Shown here piece after piece: positions 39,111 to 47,621 of a stretch of DNA of 64,000 nucleotides (position 1 is the first letter of the stretch; each line of letters starts with the position of its first letter). Source of the DNA: Sinohyriopsis cumingii (lineage: Eukaryota > Mollusca > Bivalvia > Unionida > Unionidae). The notes below the pieces were generated by a model, which saw only the letters and a list, made by a program, of their open reading frames with translations, was not told the origin of the DNA and did not search any database. Where the stretch lies: contig CM068835.1 of the NCBI GenBank assembly GCA_028554795.2, forward strand, positions 29,080,311 to 29,144,310. The letters run 5' to 3'. The position numbers and the translations under genes were made by a program.

Positions 39111-39467
39111 TTATCTCCAACACTCTTTCTCTTCTTTTCTTTCTTTTTTTTTCTCCTCCTCTTCTTTCTTCTTCTCTTCCTCCTCTTCTTTCTTCCTCTT
39201 TTCATTTTCTTCCTCTTTTTCAATTTTTTCGTTCCATTTGCGTATTCTTATACTTTCCTCTTCATCCTCCTTCTCCTCCTTTATCTCTTTCATAACGCAA
39301 CTAATCTTGTCCTTTGCTTTTCTTAAGTTATTAATTTCCATCTTTACACGATGGGGACTATAGGAATAATGGTCTTCAACCAGTCTTATTAGCATCTGTT
39401 CCATTATTCCTAAGTTGTCTAAAACGTCTTGCAAGGTTTGTATTTTGTCCATTTGGTTTGACGCCAT
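39111..39467 (-). CDS. Accessory cassette gene 3: short coiled-coil protein, E/K-rich tail
   Basis: 118 residues, start ATG at 39467 in good context (AAGATGGCG). Residues 1-55 look helical without obvious homology, residues 56-115 are a Glu/Lys-rich predicted coiled coil. No known domain. Upstream lie a TATA-like TATAAG (39517-39522) and the shared GCGCGGACGT promoter module; downstream is the TIR stem-loop. It reads outward towards the left end of the element. It resembles the products at 42228-41920 and 43109-42753 in size and layout (short helical head, charged coiled coil); sequence homology among them is uncertain. Confidence 0.6.
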   Translation of the reverse strand: MASNQMDKIQTLQDVLDNLGIMEQMLIRLVEDHYSYSPHRVKMEINNLRKAKDKISCVMKEIKEEKEDEEESIRIRKWNEKIEKEEENEKRKKEEEEEKKKEEEEKKKERKEEKECWR

Positions 39468-39526
39468 CTTCTTTTTATTCTTTGCAGAATGGTTTGAACG
39501 ACGAATACTGTGGGTTCTTATACGAA

Positions 39527-39556
39527 AAGCGCGGACGTGATGGAAAACATCCCCCT
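39527..39556 (-). promoter_or_regulatory. Cassette promoter module, gene 3
   Basis: AAAGCGCGGACGTGATGGAA followed by AACATCCCCC on the plus strand; the TATA-like box follows 5-10 bases downstream on the minus strand. Shared with 41605, 42290 and 43173. Confidence 0.7.
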
Positions 39557-39639
39557 AAAAACATAAAATGTTAGTTAGTTAGTTGGATTATAGTGGTTTT
39601 CGTTCTTTTGAACATGTACCACTTTTTTATTCACGCACT

Positions 39640-39712
39640 GCGTGATTTTTAATTACTCCTGGGGGAAGGAAAAGGAGCCTCATCCCCCAGGCTTTTATGT
39701 ACTCAAAGAGTA
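39640..39712 (-). other. Two perfect hairpins within the insertion
   Basis: CCTGGGGGA ... TCCCCCAGG (39658-39692) and GTACTC-AAA-GAGTAC (39699-39713) are adjacent inverted repeats, followed on the minus strand by CACGCAGTGCGTG. They are unlike the histone-type stem-loops. Possibly part of the 3' UTR of the inserted retroelement. Confidence 0.4.
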
Positions 39713-39894
39713 CTTTTTAATTTAGCCACTCAGGTGTAGGACTAACTAGTCCTTAACAACCTGACTGAAAGGCTAATAGACATGAGTGGGAATAGTCACA
39801 CCACACACTCGTGTTTCTTAGTTGGATTGAAATGCCCCAGGTGTCAAACCAAGCAGTATGTGACTCCCGCCACGATTGGTCGGCAGCGATGACG

Positions 39895-40200
39895 TCACAT
39901 TAGGACACCCGGTCTTGTGGCATTGACGAAGTGGCCCGCTTTTTTGATATCATCAATTGCCTTTCCCAGTCCCATATTCCGGTAGACAGAGCCTTCCTTT
40001 TTTCCACTCTGTTTAGGTGGTGCAGGTTCATCAGCTTCATCGCCGCTGGATGATGATACTTCCAGGGCCGCTGCCAGCGTGGAAGTTTCAAATTCTTCAG
40101 TGTCGTCTGCCAACATTGCCTGGATTTGGCTGAGTATGTTAGTAGAAATAGCTGTGGAAGCTTGATTTAAAAGTTCAGCCAGATGTTGTTTAAGAGACAA
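39895..40200 (-). other. Unassigned ORF inside the insertion
   Basis: An open frame of about 100 codons without an ATG at its head, Ser/Glu/Asp-rich in the middle (SSSSGDEADEPAPP), Gly/Lys/Arg near the end. It begins just downstream of an A-rich tract and reads in the same direction as the RNase H ORF. It may be the truncated tail of another element's ORF. TGACGTCA (39890-39897) overlaps its stop. No recognisable domain. Confidence 0.3.
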
Positions 40201-40378
40201 GGAGACGGTTAGGAGTATTTTTTTTTTTAATTTTTTTTTTTATTCATCAATTCCTTATTTATTTTGATTCCCTATCTTATTGGTTTGGAATGAAAACTTG
40301 TTTTTATGGTTGTTTGTATGTTATTATGGAGTCCTGTTTTAATTAATTCCTATTTTCCTATTTTAATTTTTTGTGGCC

Positions 40379-40590
40379 TTAATTGGTTTTTATTATTCGG
40401 GGTATGAACGGCTGTGTCAGTTTGTGAACCTACGAGACCTAGCAGGCCGTCATAATTCCCAAACAGTGATTTTGTAATATTCGTCCTTAACTGGTTTTTA
40501 TTATTCGGGCTATGAACGGCTGTGTCAGTCTGTGAACCCACGAGACCGAGCCGGCCGTCATAATTCCCAAACAGTGATTTGTTATATTTT
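40379..40590 (-). repeat. Two 107-bp tandem repeats in the retroelement 3' UTR
   Basis: Blocks 40379-40485 and 40486-40590 share TTTTTATTATTCGGG, TATGAACGGCTGTGTCAGT and GGCCGTCATAATTCCCAAAC with few differences. Confidence 0.8.
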
Positions 40591-40613
40591 TAACTGATCT
40601 TTGATTTACTTTC

Positions 40614-41577
40614 TTAGATTTTTTTGAGTAGATTGGATTCGTGTATAAAACTTATGATATTTTTGAATGTTAGATTAATATTGGGGTTTGTGTTCATCAA
40701 GAATTCTGGGTATGTTGTAGGGGATCCAATTTTATGCTGTTTAACTTTAAACTTAGCCCTTTCTTTTTCAAGTGTATGGCAGTTGTTAAAAATATGCTCT
40801 ATGTCTTCTGGGACCCTGCAGTGGTAGCAGTTAGGGTTATGTGGTTGTGGTCCTATGTACTGTCCGAAGCTGTTAGCCAGCTTGGTTTTGCCCGTGAGTA
40901 TTCTATTTATGAATTTTTGTTCACTGCCTTTTGTTTTGGGTGGTTTCCTATTTCTACATACTTCTTTAATGATGGTTTTTAGTTTCCTGCCTTGAGTGCT
41001 TGTGTTCCATAATTCCTGCCATTTATTATCAATGAGGGTTTTAGATATGCTATTGAGTTCGCATATGCTATAATCTAGGTTGATGTGAGTGGTTTCGTTT
41101 AGTTTTTGTTTAGCTGTTATATCTGCCATATCGTTACCTGGTATGTTAATATGGGATGGTATCCACATAAATTCTACTTGTAAGTTATTATTGTTCAGTA
41201 TTTTTAACAATAAATTGGTTTGCCTAAGATAGTTTTCTCTTGATTTGGTGTTGTTATTAAGTATTGAGTTTATGACGCTTAGCGAGTCACTTATTATTAC
41301 CGCTTGGGGTATTTTGTTCTCTTTGATCCATTTGAGTGCTTCAAGTATGGCCCAGAATTCAGCTGTGTATATAGAGCAGAGGTTAGGTAGTCTTCTTCCT
41401 ACTTTAATGTTAAGTTCGGGGATTACGTAAGCTGCTGCTGTTCTGGGTGGTTCTGTAATTTTGGATCCATCAGTGTAAATCTTAATGTAGTTGCAATATT
41501 TTGAGTTGATTTCTTCTGTACAGATTGTGTTTAGTTTGAGTTCCTGTTCGTTTTTATTGCCATATTTCGTAATAATG
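40614..41577 (-). pseudogene. 5'-truncated non-LTR retrotransposon ORF2: RNase H and Cys-His end
   Basis: One open frame of about 320 codons enters from 41577 without a start codon. It reads an RNase H domain: IYTDGSK (first Asp, 41480), TAEFWAILEAL (Glu, about 41370), VIISDS (Asp, 41300) and WIPSHINIPGNDMAD (His and last Asp, about 41150). A C-terminal zinc motif CYHC..H..C follows (about 40800). RNase H after RT in an ORF2 fits the I/Jockey-group non-LTR elements. The frame is intact, so the insertion is young, but the RT and endonuclease parts are missing. Confidence 0.85.
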
Positions 41578-41604
41578 AATCTTACCTAGATGATGACCCA
41601 ACAT

Positions 41605-41631
41605 CGCGCGGACGTGAAGGAAAACATCCCC
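41605..41631 (-). promoter_or_regulatory. Distal cassette promoter module cut off from gene 3
   Basis: CGCGCGGACGTGAAGGAAAA and CATCCCC on the plus strand. On the minus strand it is followed by GGTCATCATCTAG and GTAAGAT, then the insertion. In the intact cassette 2 the same distal copy precedes the proximal one by about 50 bases. Confidence 0.6.
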
Positions 41632-41849
41632 TACTTTCTCATTTAATATAATCAAACCCAAACTATACTCTCCACATACGCTAAGAAACAATAAAGAAAC
41701 CCATAATCTACTATTCACACAAACTTACGTTATCACTTACAAACACAAACACAAACACACAAACACACAAACACATACCCTCACAATATCTTAATAAAGA
41801 GTTAGTGTTTATTTTCACACTACTCTACCTACACACATTGGCAAATCGA

Positions 41850-41894
41850 TAGTTATTTCTTTTCTAGAGTATTGGGTAGCCCTGAAAAGGGCTG
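41850..41894 (-). terminator. Histone-type mRNA 3' end signal, cassette 2
   Basis: Minus strand: ACAGCCCTTTTCAGGGCTAC then CCA; 6-bp stem AGCCCT/AGGGCT, loop TTTC, flank ACCCA (stem-loop 41892-41877). After TACTCT comes AGAAAAGAAATAAC (41865-41850), a histone-downstream-element-like purine tract. It is 28 bases past the stop at 41920. Confidence 0.85.
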
Positions 41895-41919
41895 TTTTTT
41901 GAACTCCTGATGCACCTAT

Positions 41920-42228
41920 CTAATGGTTGCACCGTCCTGGCCTGGCGCCACACACGCATCTTCTTCCCCAGTCTTCTTTCACCTTTCTTCTGGGGAGCGC
42001 AGAGGGAGGATGATTCGCTTCAACACCCCAATCCTCTGTCTCGGGAATATTGAACGACATCCTCTCTTCTCTTTTCTTTTCCTCTTCTTCCCTCTCTCTT
42101 CTCTCCTCCTCTTCCTTCTTTACTCTTGCTTCTTCTACTATAGCCTCCGCTGATAGTTCATTTACTATGCGCCTGGCATATTCCAGGTGCAGCTGGAGTT
42201 CTAACAGTTTCACTATTCTGCTATTCAT
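41920..42228 (-). CDS. Accessory cassette gene 2: short coiled-coil protein with Cys tail
   Basis: First ATG at 42228 gives 102 residues: a helical head (residues 1-40), a Glu/Arg/Lys coiled coil (41-58) and a tail with Pro, Trp and CVCGARPGRCNH. An open extension to 42243 lacks an ATG. A TATA box (AGTATAAATTG, 42291-42281) lies about 55 bases in front and the GCGCGGACGT module just beyond. The mRNA would end at the stem-loop 41892. No known domain. Same cassette architecture as genes 1 and 3. Confidence 0.6.
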   Translation of the reverse strand: MNSRIVKLLELQLHLEYARRIVNELSAEAIVEEARVKKEEEERREREEEEKKREERMSFNIPETEDWGVEANHPPSALPRRKVKEDWGRRCVCGARPGRCNH

Positions 42229-42280
42229 TCTTGTGTTGATCAATCAACAAGGGTAGCTGGACTGCCCAGCGAGTTTCAAT

Positions 42281-42317
42281 TTATACTGAAAGCGCGGACG
42301 TAATGGAAAACATCCCA
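42281..42317 (-). promoter_or_regulatory. Cassette 2 promoter: TATA box and GCGCGGACGT module
   Basis: Plus strand AAAGCGCGGACGTAATGGAA and AACATCCC; minus strand TATA box TATAAATTG at 42290-42282. A second, degenerate module (GCGCGGACC) lies at 42370-42388, and between them the minus strand has CTAG followed by GTAAGAT, a good splice-donor match. Confidence 0.65.
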
Positions 42318-42678
42318 TAAAAACATAAAATTCATCTTACCTAGATCATGACCAAAAAACAACAACAACGCGCGGACCTAAAAGAAACACTCACTCACTT
42401 TTTTATGCTACCCATCACTATTGTAAAAAGTTTTTATAAATCACTTCAATAGACTATTTACATATGCAAAGCAATCCAATCTAACCCCAAATTTACACCT
42501 CAAACAGCCCAAAAAAAAACAAACATCATTTTAATCTACTATCCACACCAACCTACTTTATCACTTACAAACACAAACACAAACAAACAAACACACAAAC
42601 ACATACCCTCACATTTTTTTAAAAAAGAGTTAGTGTTTATTTTCACACCACTCTACCTACACACATTGGCAAATTGAT

Positions 42679-42723
42679 CGTTATTTCTTTTCTAGAGTAT
42701 TGGGTAGCCCTGAAAAGGGCTGT
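42679..42723 (-). terminator. Histone-type mRNA 3' end signal, cassette 1
   Basis: Same stem AGCCCT/AGGGCT, TTTC loop and ACCCA flank (42721-42706) followed by AGAAAAGAAATAAC (42694-42681). It is about 30 bases after the stop at 42753. The region upstream of both cassettes 1 and 2 (41700-41880, 42560-42720) is duplicated, including CACAAACACA runs. Confidence 0.85.
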
Positions 42724-42752
42724 TTTTTTGTTTTTTGCTATGGCATTCTTTT

Positions 42753-43109
42753 TTAGTTTCTAAGAATGCGATGTCCTCTGAGGATAGACTTTCTGGCGAT
42801 AGGTCTGCTTCTTCGGAAAGAGAAGAAGAACTCTTTGGTGTCGATACGACAATCGACAAAGCCTCTGTCAGCTTCAGGTTGTTGCTGCTGTTGTTGTTGC
42901 TGCTGTTGCTGCTGTCTCTGAAGTCTGTACTTCTCTGTCCATTCTTCTTTCTCCCTGTTCATTTCTTCTCTGAAGAGCTCTTCTATCAGGTCTTCAGTGA
43001 TTTTTAACATTCTCACATTCTCTATTTCTTCTGGCTTCGGTATCAGACTGTGTCTGACCCTATGCAAATTCACGTAGGCTTCGTTGAGCTTAGCTAGTTT
43101 GGAGCACAT
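42753..43109 (-). CDS. Accessory cassette gene 1: polyglutamine coiled-coil protein
   Basis: Using the ATG at 43109 the product has 118 residues: a helical head, an acidic/basic coiled coil (about 45-65), a run of about 13 Gln encoded by mixed CAG/CAA (42915-42877), then a basic Arg-rich end. The frame is open to a TTG at 43133, but no ATG lies upstream. The upstream GCGCGGACGT module is at 43173-43200 and the histone-type signal follows the stop. Function unknown. Confidence 0.55.
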   Translation of the reverse strand: MCSKLAKLNEAYVNLHRVRHSLIPKPEEIENVRMLKITEDLIEELFREEMNREKEEWTEKYRLQRQQQQQQQQQQQQPEADRGFVDCRIDTKEFFFSFRRSRPIARKSILRGHRILRN

Positions 43110-43172
43110 CTTCGTAGGAAGATGAGTCGACAATGGATGGTTAGACTGGGAACAACCCGGTTCTTAAAGTCA

Positions 43173-43200
43173 AAGCGCGGACGTGAAGGAAAACATCCCC
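43173..43200 (-). promoter_or_regulatory. Cassette 1 promoter module
   Basis: AAGCGCGGACGTGAAGGAAA and ACATCCCC on the plus strand, 64 bases upstream of the ATG at 43109. Its TATA-like box is weak (TTTAAG, about 43163). Confidence 0.6.
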
Positions 43201-43318
43201 CACACGGTTTTCGAGCCGCAACGTTCATGAGAGGGATAGTAAGAAATGAAAGAGCATCAATCCAACATTCTTATAGCTAAACAAAAGACAAAGGCATTTT
43301 TTTCTAAACACAACATTT

Positions 43319-43324
43319 TTTATT
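43319..43324 (-). terminator. Poly(A) signal AATAAA of the late-gene cluster
   Basis: AATAAA on the minus strand about 116 bases past the protease end. It shows that core genes use ordinary polyadenylation, unlike the neighbouring cassettes. The stretch 43201-43439 is otherwise AT-rich and empty. Confidence 0.5.
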
Positions 43325-43439
43325 CAAAAATCACTTAACACTAAACAACAACATTTCTAACATTTTTTAACAATAATCCAATACTATAACATCAAACAAT
43401 CTTTTTCAAATCACAAACATTTTTTTCTCAATGGACAAT

Positions 43440-44000
43440 CTACTTTAAACAGGGCTGACAACGTTGTGAATGAAATTGTGATTTCCACTGTTGGAAATCA
43501 TTAGGCCATTGATGGACACTACGTTTCCTAGCTTGAGACAAAAGATAAGCATAATGGTCACAAAACCATCGATCTACTTTCACATCATTTCTAGCAGAAG
43601 AACGAGGATCGAAATGAGTCACTAAATGTTCTAAGGAATAGCCCAGGCTGCGATGATGCAGAAAATACACACAATATTATCCACACACCAAGGAATCTGT
43701 GCCTTGTAATTTCACGTTATTGAATCGGGTGGTTTGAGCATTTCTTCTCATAAAGTCGATGATATCGTCTTCCAAAGGGGGCAATCCGTACGAATCGAAA
43801 TATTCCACACATCCTTCTTGAGGAAAGTAGACGGCTACCCAGTGGGTTCCTGGGAGATGACTGTCGTCCGTGTTGATCACGTAAGCTTGATGGTCTTTAG
43901 GTTTGCGATGAGGGAGTTCATCTTTAGCACAGACGACAGGATTCCAAGAAGCCGTATACGAACTGTGGTTCAAAAGGTAATAAAGTTCCCAGGTATCCAT
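43440..44000 (-). pseudogene. PRO: Adenain-like cysteine protease with one premature stop
   Basis: From the ATG at 44000 the frame reads MDTWELYYLL, the catalytic His in GTHWVAVYF, the acidic residue in EYFDSYG and the catalytic Cys in DSLVCG. TAA at 43679-43677 follows immediately; the same frame then continues YCVYFLHHRSL to 43440. Family members have a Gln at this place as a rule, so one base change explains the stop. In adenoviruses and Polintons this protease matures capsid proteins. The stop removes the last third, including the helix after the catalytic Cys, so activity is doubtful. An alternative is stop readthrough or an assembly error. Confidence 0.85.
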
Positions 44001-44029
44001 TGATTTGTGTGTGTTTTTTTTCTTCTTCT

Positions 44030-44518
44030 TCACAGGTAATAATAAGTCGTCAATTCGATCCTGACTTTTTGCTTGAAAATGTCTGACGAATAAACGGTTA
44101 TTCGTTCTGTTTCCTCACTCTGATTCAGGAGAGCTTCGATACGATGGATCTCTTGAGTGGTTAATGGTGGACAAGAATGTTCACGCAAGTCTTTATACCA
44201 CTGGTGCAACACGTCTTTGTTTGAGATGAGACTCCAAGCTTCGTCCAGATACTCGTCCAATTTTTCTTCTTGCCTCAACATCAGGCATTTATCGTGTTGA
44301 ATTTGACTGGGATGATCGTTTTGACATCCATAGCAATTTTTCTTGATCAATTCCGTCATTTTTTCCACCAAGTGTTTGGCAAAACAGGAGACTAAATGGG
44401 CTTCTTGTTCTGGCCATCTCGACTTCATCATGATTACTTCTTCTTCTTTTTCCACGGTCTCCTCACATTTCATCTCCAAAGTTTCTCCACTAGGTAAAGA
44501 GGGATAACAGTCTTCCAT
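44030..44518 (-). CDS. Conserved Polinton Cys/His small protein (HPSQ type)
   Basis: 162 residues, ATG at 44518, acidic N-terminus, then a Cys/His cluster in KKNCYGCQNDHPSQIQHDKC (residues about 60-79) that may bind zinc, then a helical acidic part. I recognise this pattern as a common small ORF beside the MCP in animal Polintons, but no function is known to me. It lies 6 bases past the MCP stop and 30 bases before the protease ATG, so it belongs to the late virion block. Confidence 0.6.
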   Translation of the reverse strand: MEDCYPSLPSGETLEMKCEETVEKEEEVIMMKSRWPEQEAHLVSCFAKHLVEKMTELIKKNCYGCQNDHPSQIQHDKCLMLRQEEKLDEYLDEAWSLISNKDVLHQWYKDLREHSCPPLTTQEIHRIEALLNQSEETERITVYSSDIFKQKVRIELTTYYYL

Positions 44519-44523
44519 GGCTT

Positions 44524-45836
44524 CTAGTAATCTAGAATGACTTCTCTCAAACTGTTGATTTCTATCGTATTATCGAATTCTGCATACAGGAGGACGTTTA
44601 CCGTCTCTGGTAGAGCATTAGTAAACTGAAGTTCCACACGAATCTGGCCTGATTTTATAGGGTGGAAATGTCCCTCGTCGCTGCCTTGGTCTGGAGTGAA
44701 ATCGAAAGCCCACAAAGCATAGCCTCCTGCATAATTGTCGTACGTAATGCCGTGACTGGTGTTGGTCCCTAACTGTCCCGTGGCTTCGTACAGGGACAAG
44801 TACGATCTCAAATAATTATTTGCACCAAAGTTAGGCTCGAAAGGTCGGGTACACAAGGTCTTGCCATCGCGACTGACTTCGATCTTTGACACATTGTAAT
44901 GTTGAAACTCAAAAGGATTTTCGTTGTAGGCTCCGTTGAAGGCTGAATTCTTGACGATACCAACAATCAAACGTTTGGGTAACTGTCCTTGGAACAGATG
45001 ATCTTCGATCATGGATCGCTGTCCAGTGGGAATGGTGAAGGTTTTCACTTCTACACGTCGGATGGGATATTTGGCAGTCGTTCTACTCAACGTCTGACTG
45101 ATGTCGTTCCCACTTTAGGTAACACTTCCACACGACGCACGTAAAGTCTGGCTTCTTGGATGATGGTTTTGTAAGTGGCATCATGAGCAGCTATCAAATG
45201 GAAAGCGGCATTGCTGCGATTCAGTCTCAGGCGGATATCTACCCCGTTCAGCAAATACTTTTCTTGCAACCACATGTCCAAATGCAAACGATCCATCAGT
45301 TCTAAACTACGACTTAGATGAATTTTCTTTCGTCGTTCTACAAATCCCGTTGGATTTGAAGCATCCCCAGCAAGTGTAATACCGTTGAACTTAGTCGCCT
45401 GGTCAGGTTTCCATACCACGCAAGCATCCAGATGAGTGTTCTTGGCTTCTTTTCCGTACGTCAAAAGATTTTCCAGGTAGGCTCGGTAAGGGTAAGTATC
45501 CATGCTGCTGCTGACTAGTTTGTTATTCAAGTACAAGTCCACTTCGCTAAACAAGGAATGCATGAAATTGTTGACGGGAGCTACTGCTTCATCATCGTCT
45601 AGGATAGTGTTGGGTGGTTCGATCACTTTCACTTTCAAGTACAAGTAACAGCTATTCAGATCAATGTAATCTTCGGGCTGTCCTTTGATTTCAAACTCGA
45701 TGGGAGCGGAATCGGTCAATGAGGAGACGGGATGAAATTCCACCCACTGGGATTCTTGCATGGTCATCATGGTGGGGAGCATGGCAACCATATCCAGTTC
45801 CGTCTTGGAACAAGCGCAAGACTCTCGGTGCATCAT
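44524..45836 (-). pseudogene. MCP: Major capsid protein (double jelly-roll), one frameshift
   Basis: The first frame starts at ATG 45836 and codes for 249 residues (VEFHPVSSLTDSAPIEFEI, later LFSEVDLYLNNKLVSSS). It stops at 45087 after a frame change; the second frame, without an ATG of its own, gives the C-terminal 188 residues to 44524 (AKYPIRRVEVKTF, later YALWAFDFTPD). Together they have the length and motif order of the Polinton hexon-like MCP, the double jelly-roll protein of the icosahedral shell. The shift maps near the C-run 45109-45111. Both parts are otherwise clean, which suggests a very recent mutation or a sequencing error. Confidence 0.9.
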
Positions 45837-45852
45837 TTTTTGTTGCTGTGTC

Positions 45853-46269
45853 TCAATAATCGAAAACGTCTAAGTCTCGAACGGTTCTTCTTTTCTTGGC
45901 CTTTCTAGCTTGAAGTCTGGTGAAAGGGTGTTTTCTTCGTCGTCTCTTTCTGCCTTGTCCTTGCTGAATGCCTGATTCGGTAGCGTGCAGGGCATTTATA
46001 GGTGTGTCTCGGCGACCCAAAATGTCTTTGCCCGTTTGCAGCAAGACGTTTTTGCCTGCCCTCATGAAGGCTTCTTTAGGGTTTTGTTTGTCGGTGATGA
46101 CATTTTGGAGAAATTCTTTACCTTGTGTCAGTGCCGCATCTTTCAAGGCGTGCAATCCGCGTGTCACCATCGGTTTCAACACCGGGGCCACCGAACGAAA
46201 GGCCGATTTTAACATATCTCCTAAACCGTGTCCTCGCTGTCGAGCCACCCCTCGGTACACTGGATACAT
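45853..46269 (-). CDS. Adenovirus pVI-like minor virion protein
   Basis: 138 residues, ATG at 46269. The N-terminus carries an amphipathic glycine-containing helix (GHGLGDMLKSAFRSVAPVL), as in pVI-like membrane-lytic proteins, and the C-terminal third is highly basic (RKRRRRKHPF), a nuclear-localisation or DNA-binding tail. It sits between penton and MCP, the usual place. Assignment is by position and composition; homology to pVI is weak. Confidence 0.6.
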   Translation of the reverse strand: MYPVYRGVARQRGHGLGDMLKSAFRSVAPVLKPMVTRGLHALKDAALTQGKEFLQNVITDKQNPKEAFMRAGKNVLLQTGKDILGRRDTPINALHATESGIQQGQGRKRRRRKHPFTRLQARKAKKRRTVRDLDVFDY

Positions 46270-46276
46270 GACTTAC

Positions 46277-47212
46277 TTACGAGTCGTGAGAAAACCGTTT
46301 TCGAAAATGGAGTTTCACCGTGACTTTTCCTTTGGTGAATGGAATATTTTGTCCCAAATCTCCTTTTATAGTAATGTTGACCGTGTCCAAATACGACTTG
46401 CTGACAGGCAAATAGTGAGGATGGACAAATTCGCGGTGGACGTTGTAAGTGTTTCCACCTTCCTCGTCAGCGTTTGCGGCAGAATCCACTTTGAAAGGAA
46501 TGACACGCAGTAACGGTACGGAGGTGTGTCCCACCACGTTGTATTCCACCACATCGGAGTACACGAACATCAAATTCAGTCCTTGGTTCAGTTCTACCGG
46601 GGTACGAAAATACTTGGCAAAAGAATCGTTGTCAGAAATGACTAGTAATTCGCCTTTTTGTTGTTCTACTTTCTTCCTCAGCTCCATGTCACCGCCCAAC
46701 ATGTCAAACAATTCAGGACAAAATAAGAAAGACATGATTTTGGGCCCCTCAGGAAATTTTATCAGGAAGCGACGAGCTGTTTTGTGGTACTCCAGGGTGA
46801 CACTTTTTTTGACACTTTCCAAAGCTTTCAGAAACACACCATTAAACCTGGTGGCTATGGTGTTGACCAAATGTTGACCACTAAAATAATAACCTGGGGG
46901 AATGAACAAGTGATAGGTGACCCACTTTAGATTTGGTGTACGGGTTTTCTTGTCATATTTGCTATGGGTATCCAAGTACTGTTGCATTTGTTCGTCATGA
47001 ACTTCCACATCAAATTTATTTTGATTGGGAAGGACATTGAGGACTTGGGTCGGGTGAATCATTTCTACCAAAGCCACTTCCCAATGGGCTTCGTGATCTA
47101 CGGGGATGGCTTGAGGTAATTTGGCCGTGTAACAGCACAACGTGTTATTGGGAAACACCTCCATGGAACTGTCACTGGGTAAGGTCAAGTAAAATTGGTT
47201 TTCGTGACTCAT
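46277..47212 (-). CDS. Penton-like minor capsid protein
   Basis: 311 residues, intact, ATG at 47212. The opening FYLTLPSDSSMEVFPNN and the WEVALVEM block about residue 44 are typical of the Polinton/adintovirus penton (single jelly-roll) protein, which closes the fivefold vertices. The stop is 7 bases before the pVI-like ATG. It overlaps the upstream membrane-protein gene by 4 bases. Confidence 0.8.
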   Translation of the reverse strand: MSHENQFYLTLPSDSSMEVFPNNTLCCYTAKLPQAIPVDHEAHWEVALVEMIHPTQVLNVLPNQNKFDVEVHDEQMQQYLDTHSKYDKKTRTPNLKWVTYHLFIPPGYYFSGQHLVNTIATRFNGVFLKALESVKKSVTLEYHKTARRFLIKFPEGPKIMSFLFCPELFDMLGGDMELRKKVEQQKGELLVISDNDSFAKYFRTPVELNQGLNLMFVYSDVVEYNVVGHTSVPLLRVIPFKVDSAANADEEGGNTYNVHREFVHPHYLPVSKSYLDTVNITIKGDLGQNIPFTKGKVTVKLHFRKRFSHDS

Positions 47213-47616
47213 AATTCTAGAGTTCTGTGGCTGTCCGAGGGGATATTACTGGACGTCAAAGGCGTGTCTCCGCCCCAAATGGGGTTCTGGTTGTGGTTGT
47301 TGGAGTGGTGACTGGCACTGGACACAACGTTCCCGTTCGAGGAGAATTTCAGGGAGGGATTGGGAAGCAGGTAACCGATGCAACTGCTCAATAAAATGGT
47401 CCACAATTGTTTGTCTCCTTGTTGCAAACTCAAATTGGCGATGGCTGCCCCGATGACACAATACACCACGAAGATTTGGCAGAAAAAGACGATTTGCGTT
47501 TTAGGCACACGTTCTCCACACCACACCCACAAGGGTTGTTTTTGTAAATCTTGCACAGAAGAACTCGGTGAAGAAGGAGTGGTCGACGTAGCTGCGTCTG
47601 ATGTGTGAAAGGGCAT
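47209..47616 (-). CDS. Small membrane protein with two hydrophobic segments
   Basis: Start ATG at 47616 (the frame is open to a GTG at 47625). Residues about 43-64 (IVFFCQIFVVYCVIGAAIA) and 73-90 (LWTILLSSCIGYLLPNP) are predicted membrane helices; the rest is Ser/Asn-rich. I recognise the combination as a common conserved Polinton protein of unknown role next to the penton gene. It may act in entry or assembly; this is inference. Confidence 0.6.
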   Translation of the reverse strand: MPFHTSDAATSTTPSSPSSSVQDLQKQPLWVWCGERVPKTQIVFFCQIFVVYCVIGAAIANLSLQQGDKQLWTILLSSCIGYLLPNPSLKFSSNGNVVSSASHHSNNHNQNPIWGGDTPLTSSNIPSDSHRTLEL

Positions 47617-47621
47617 GATGG

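Larger units (their letters stand above)
39570..41578 (-). mobile_element. About 2.0-kb retrotransposon-derived insertion in cassette 3
   Basis: Comparison with the intact cassette region at 42317-42345 shows that ATAAAATTCATCTTACCTAG is split here: its left half ends at 39569 and its right half starts at 41579. The insert holds, on the minus strand, the RNase H end of a non-LTR ORF2, a two-copy 107-bp repeat, an A-rich tract (40243-40220), an unassigned ORF, two hairpins and a (CTAA)n end at 39585-39570. It could be one 5'-truncated element or two nested ones. No clear target-site duplication was found. Confidence 0.65.

Noticed and set aside
39640..39800. Possible tRNA or LTR in the insertion
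   Set aside because: Hairpins do not fold into a cloverleaf, and no direct repeat with TG...CA ends was found.
41700..41780. CACAAACACA repeats considered as a CRISPR-like array
   Set aside because: Irregular short units without spacers, duplicated upstream of cassette 1; simple sequence.
45968..46513. 181-codon plus-strand ORF opposite pVI-like and penton genes
   Set aside because: Antisense shadow of two well-supported minus-strand genes.
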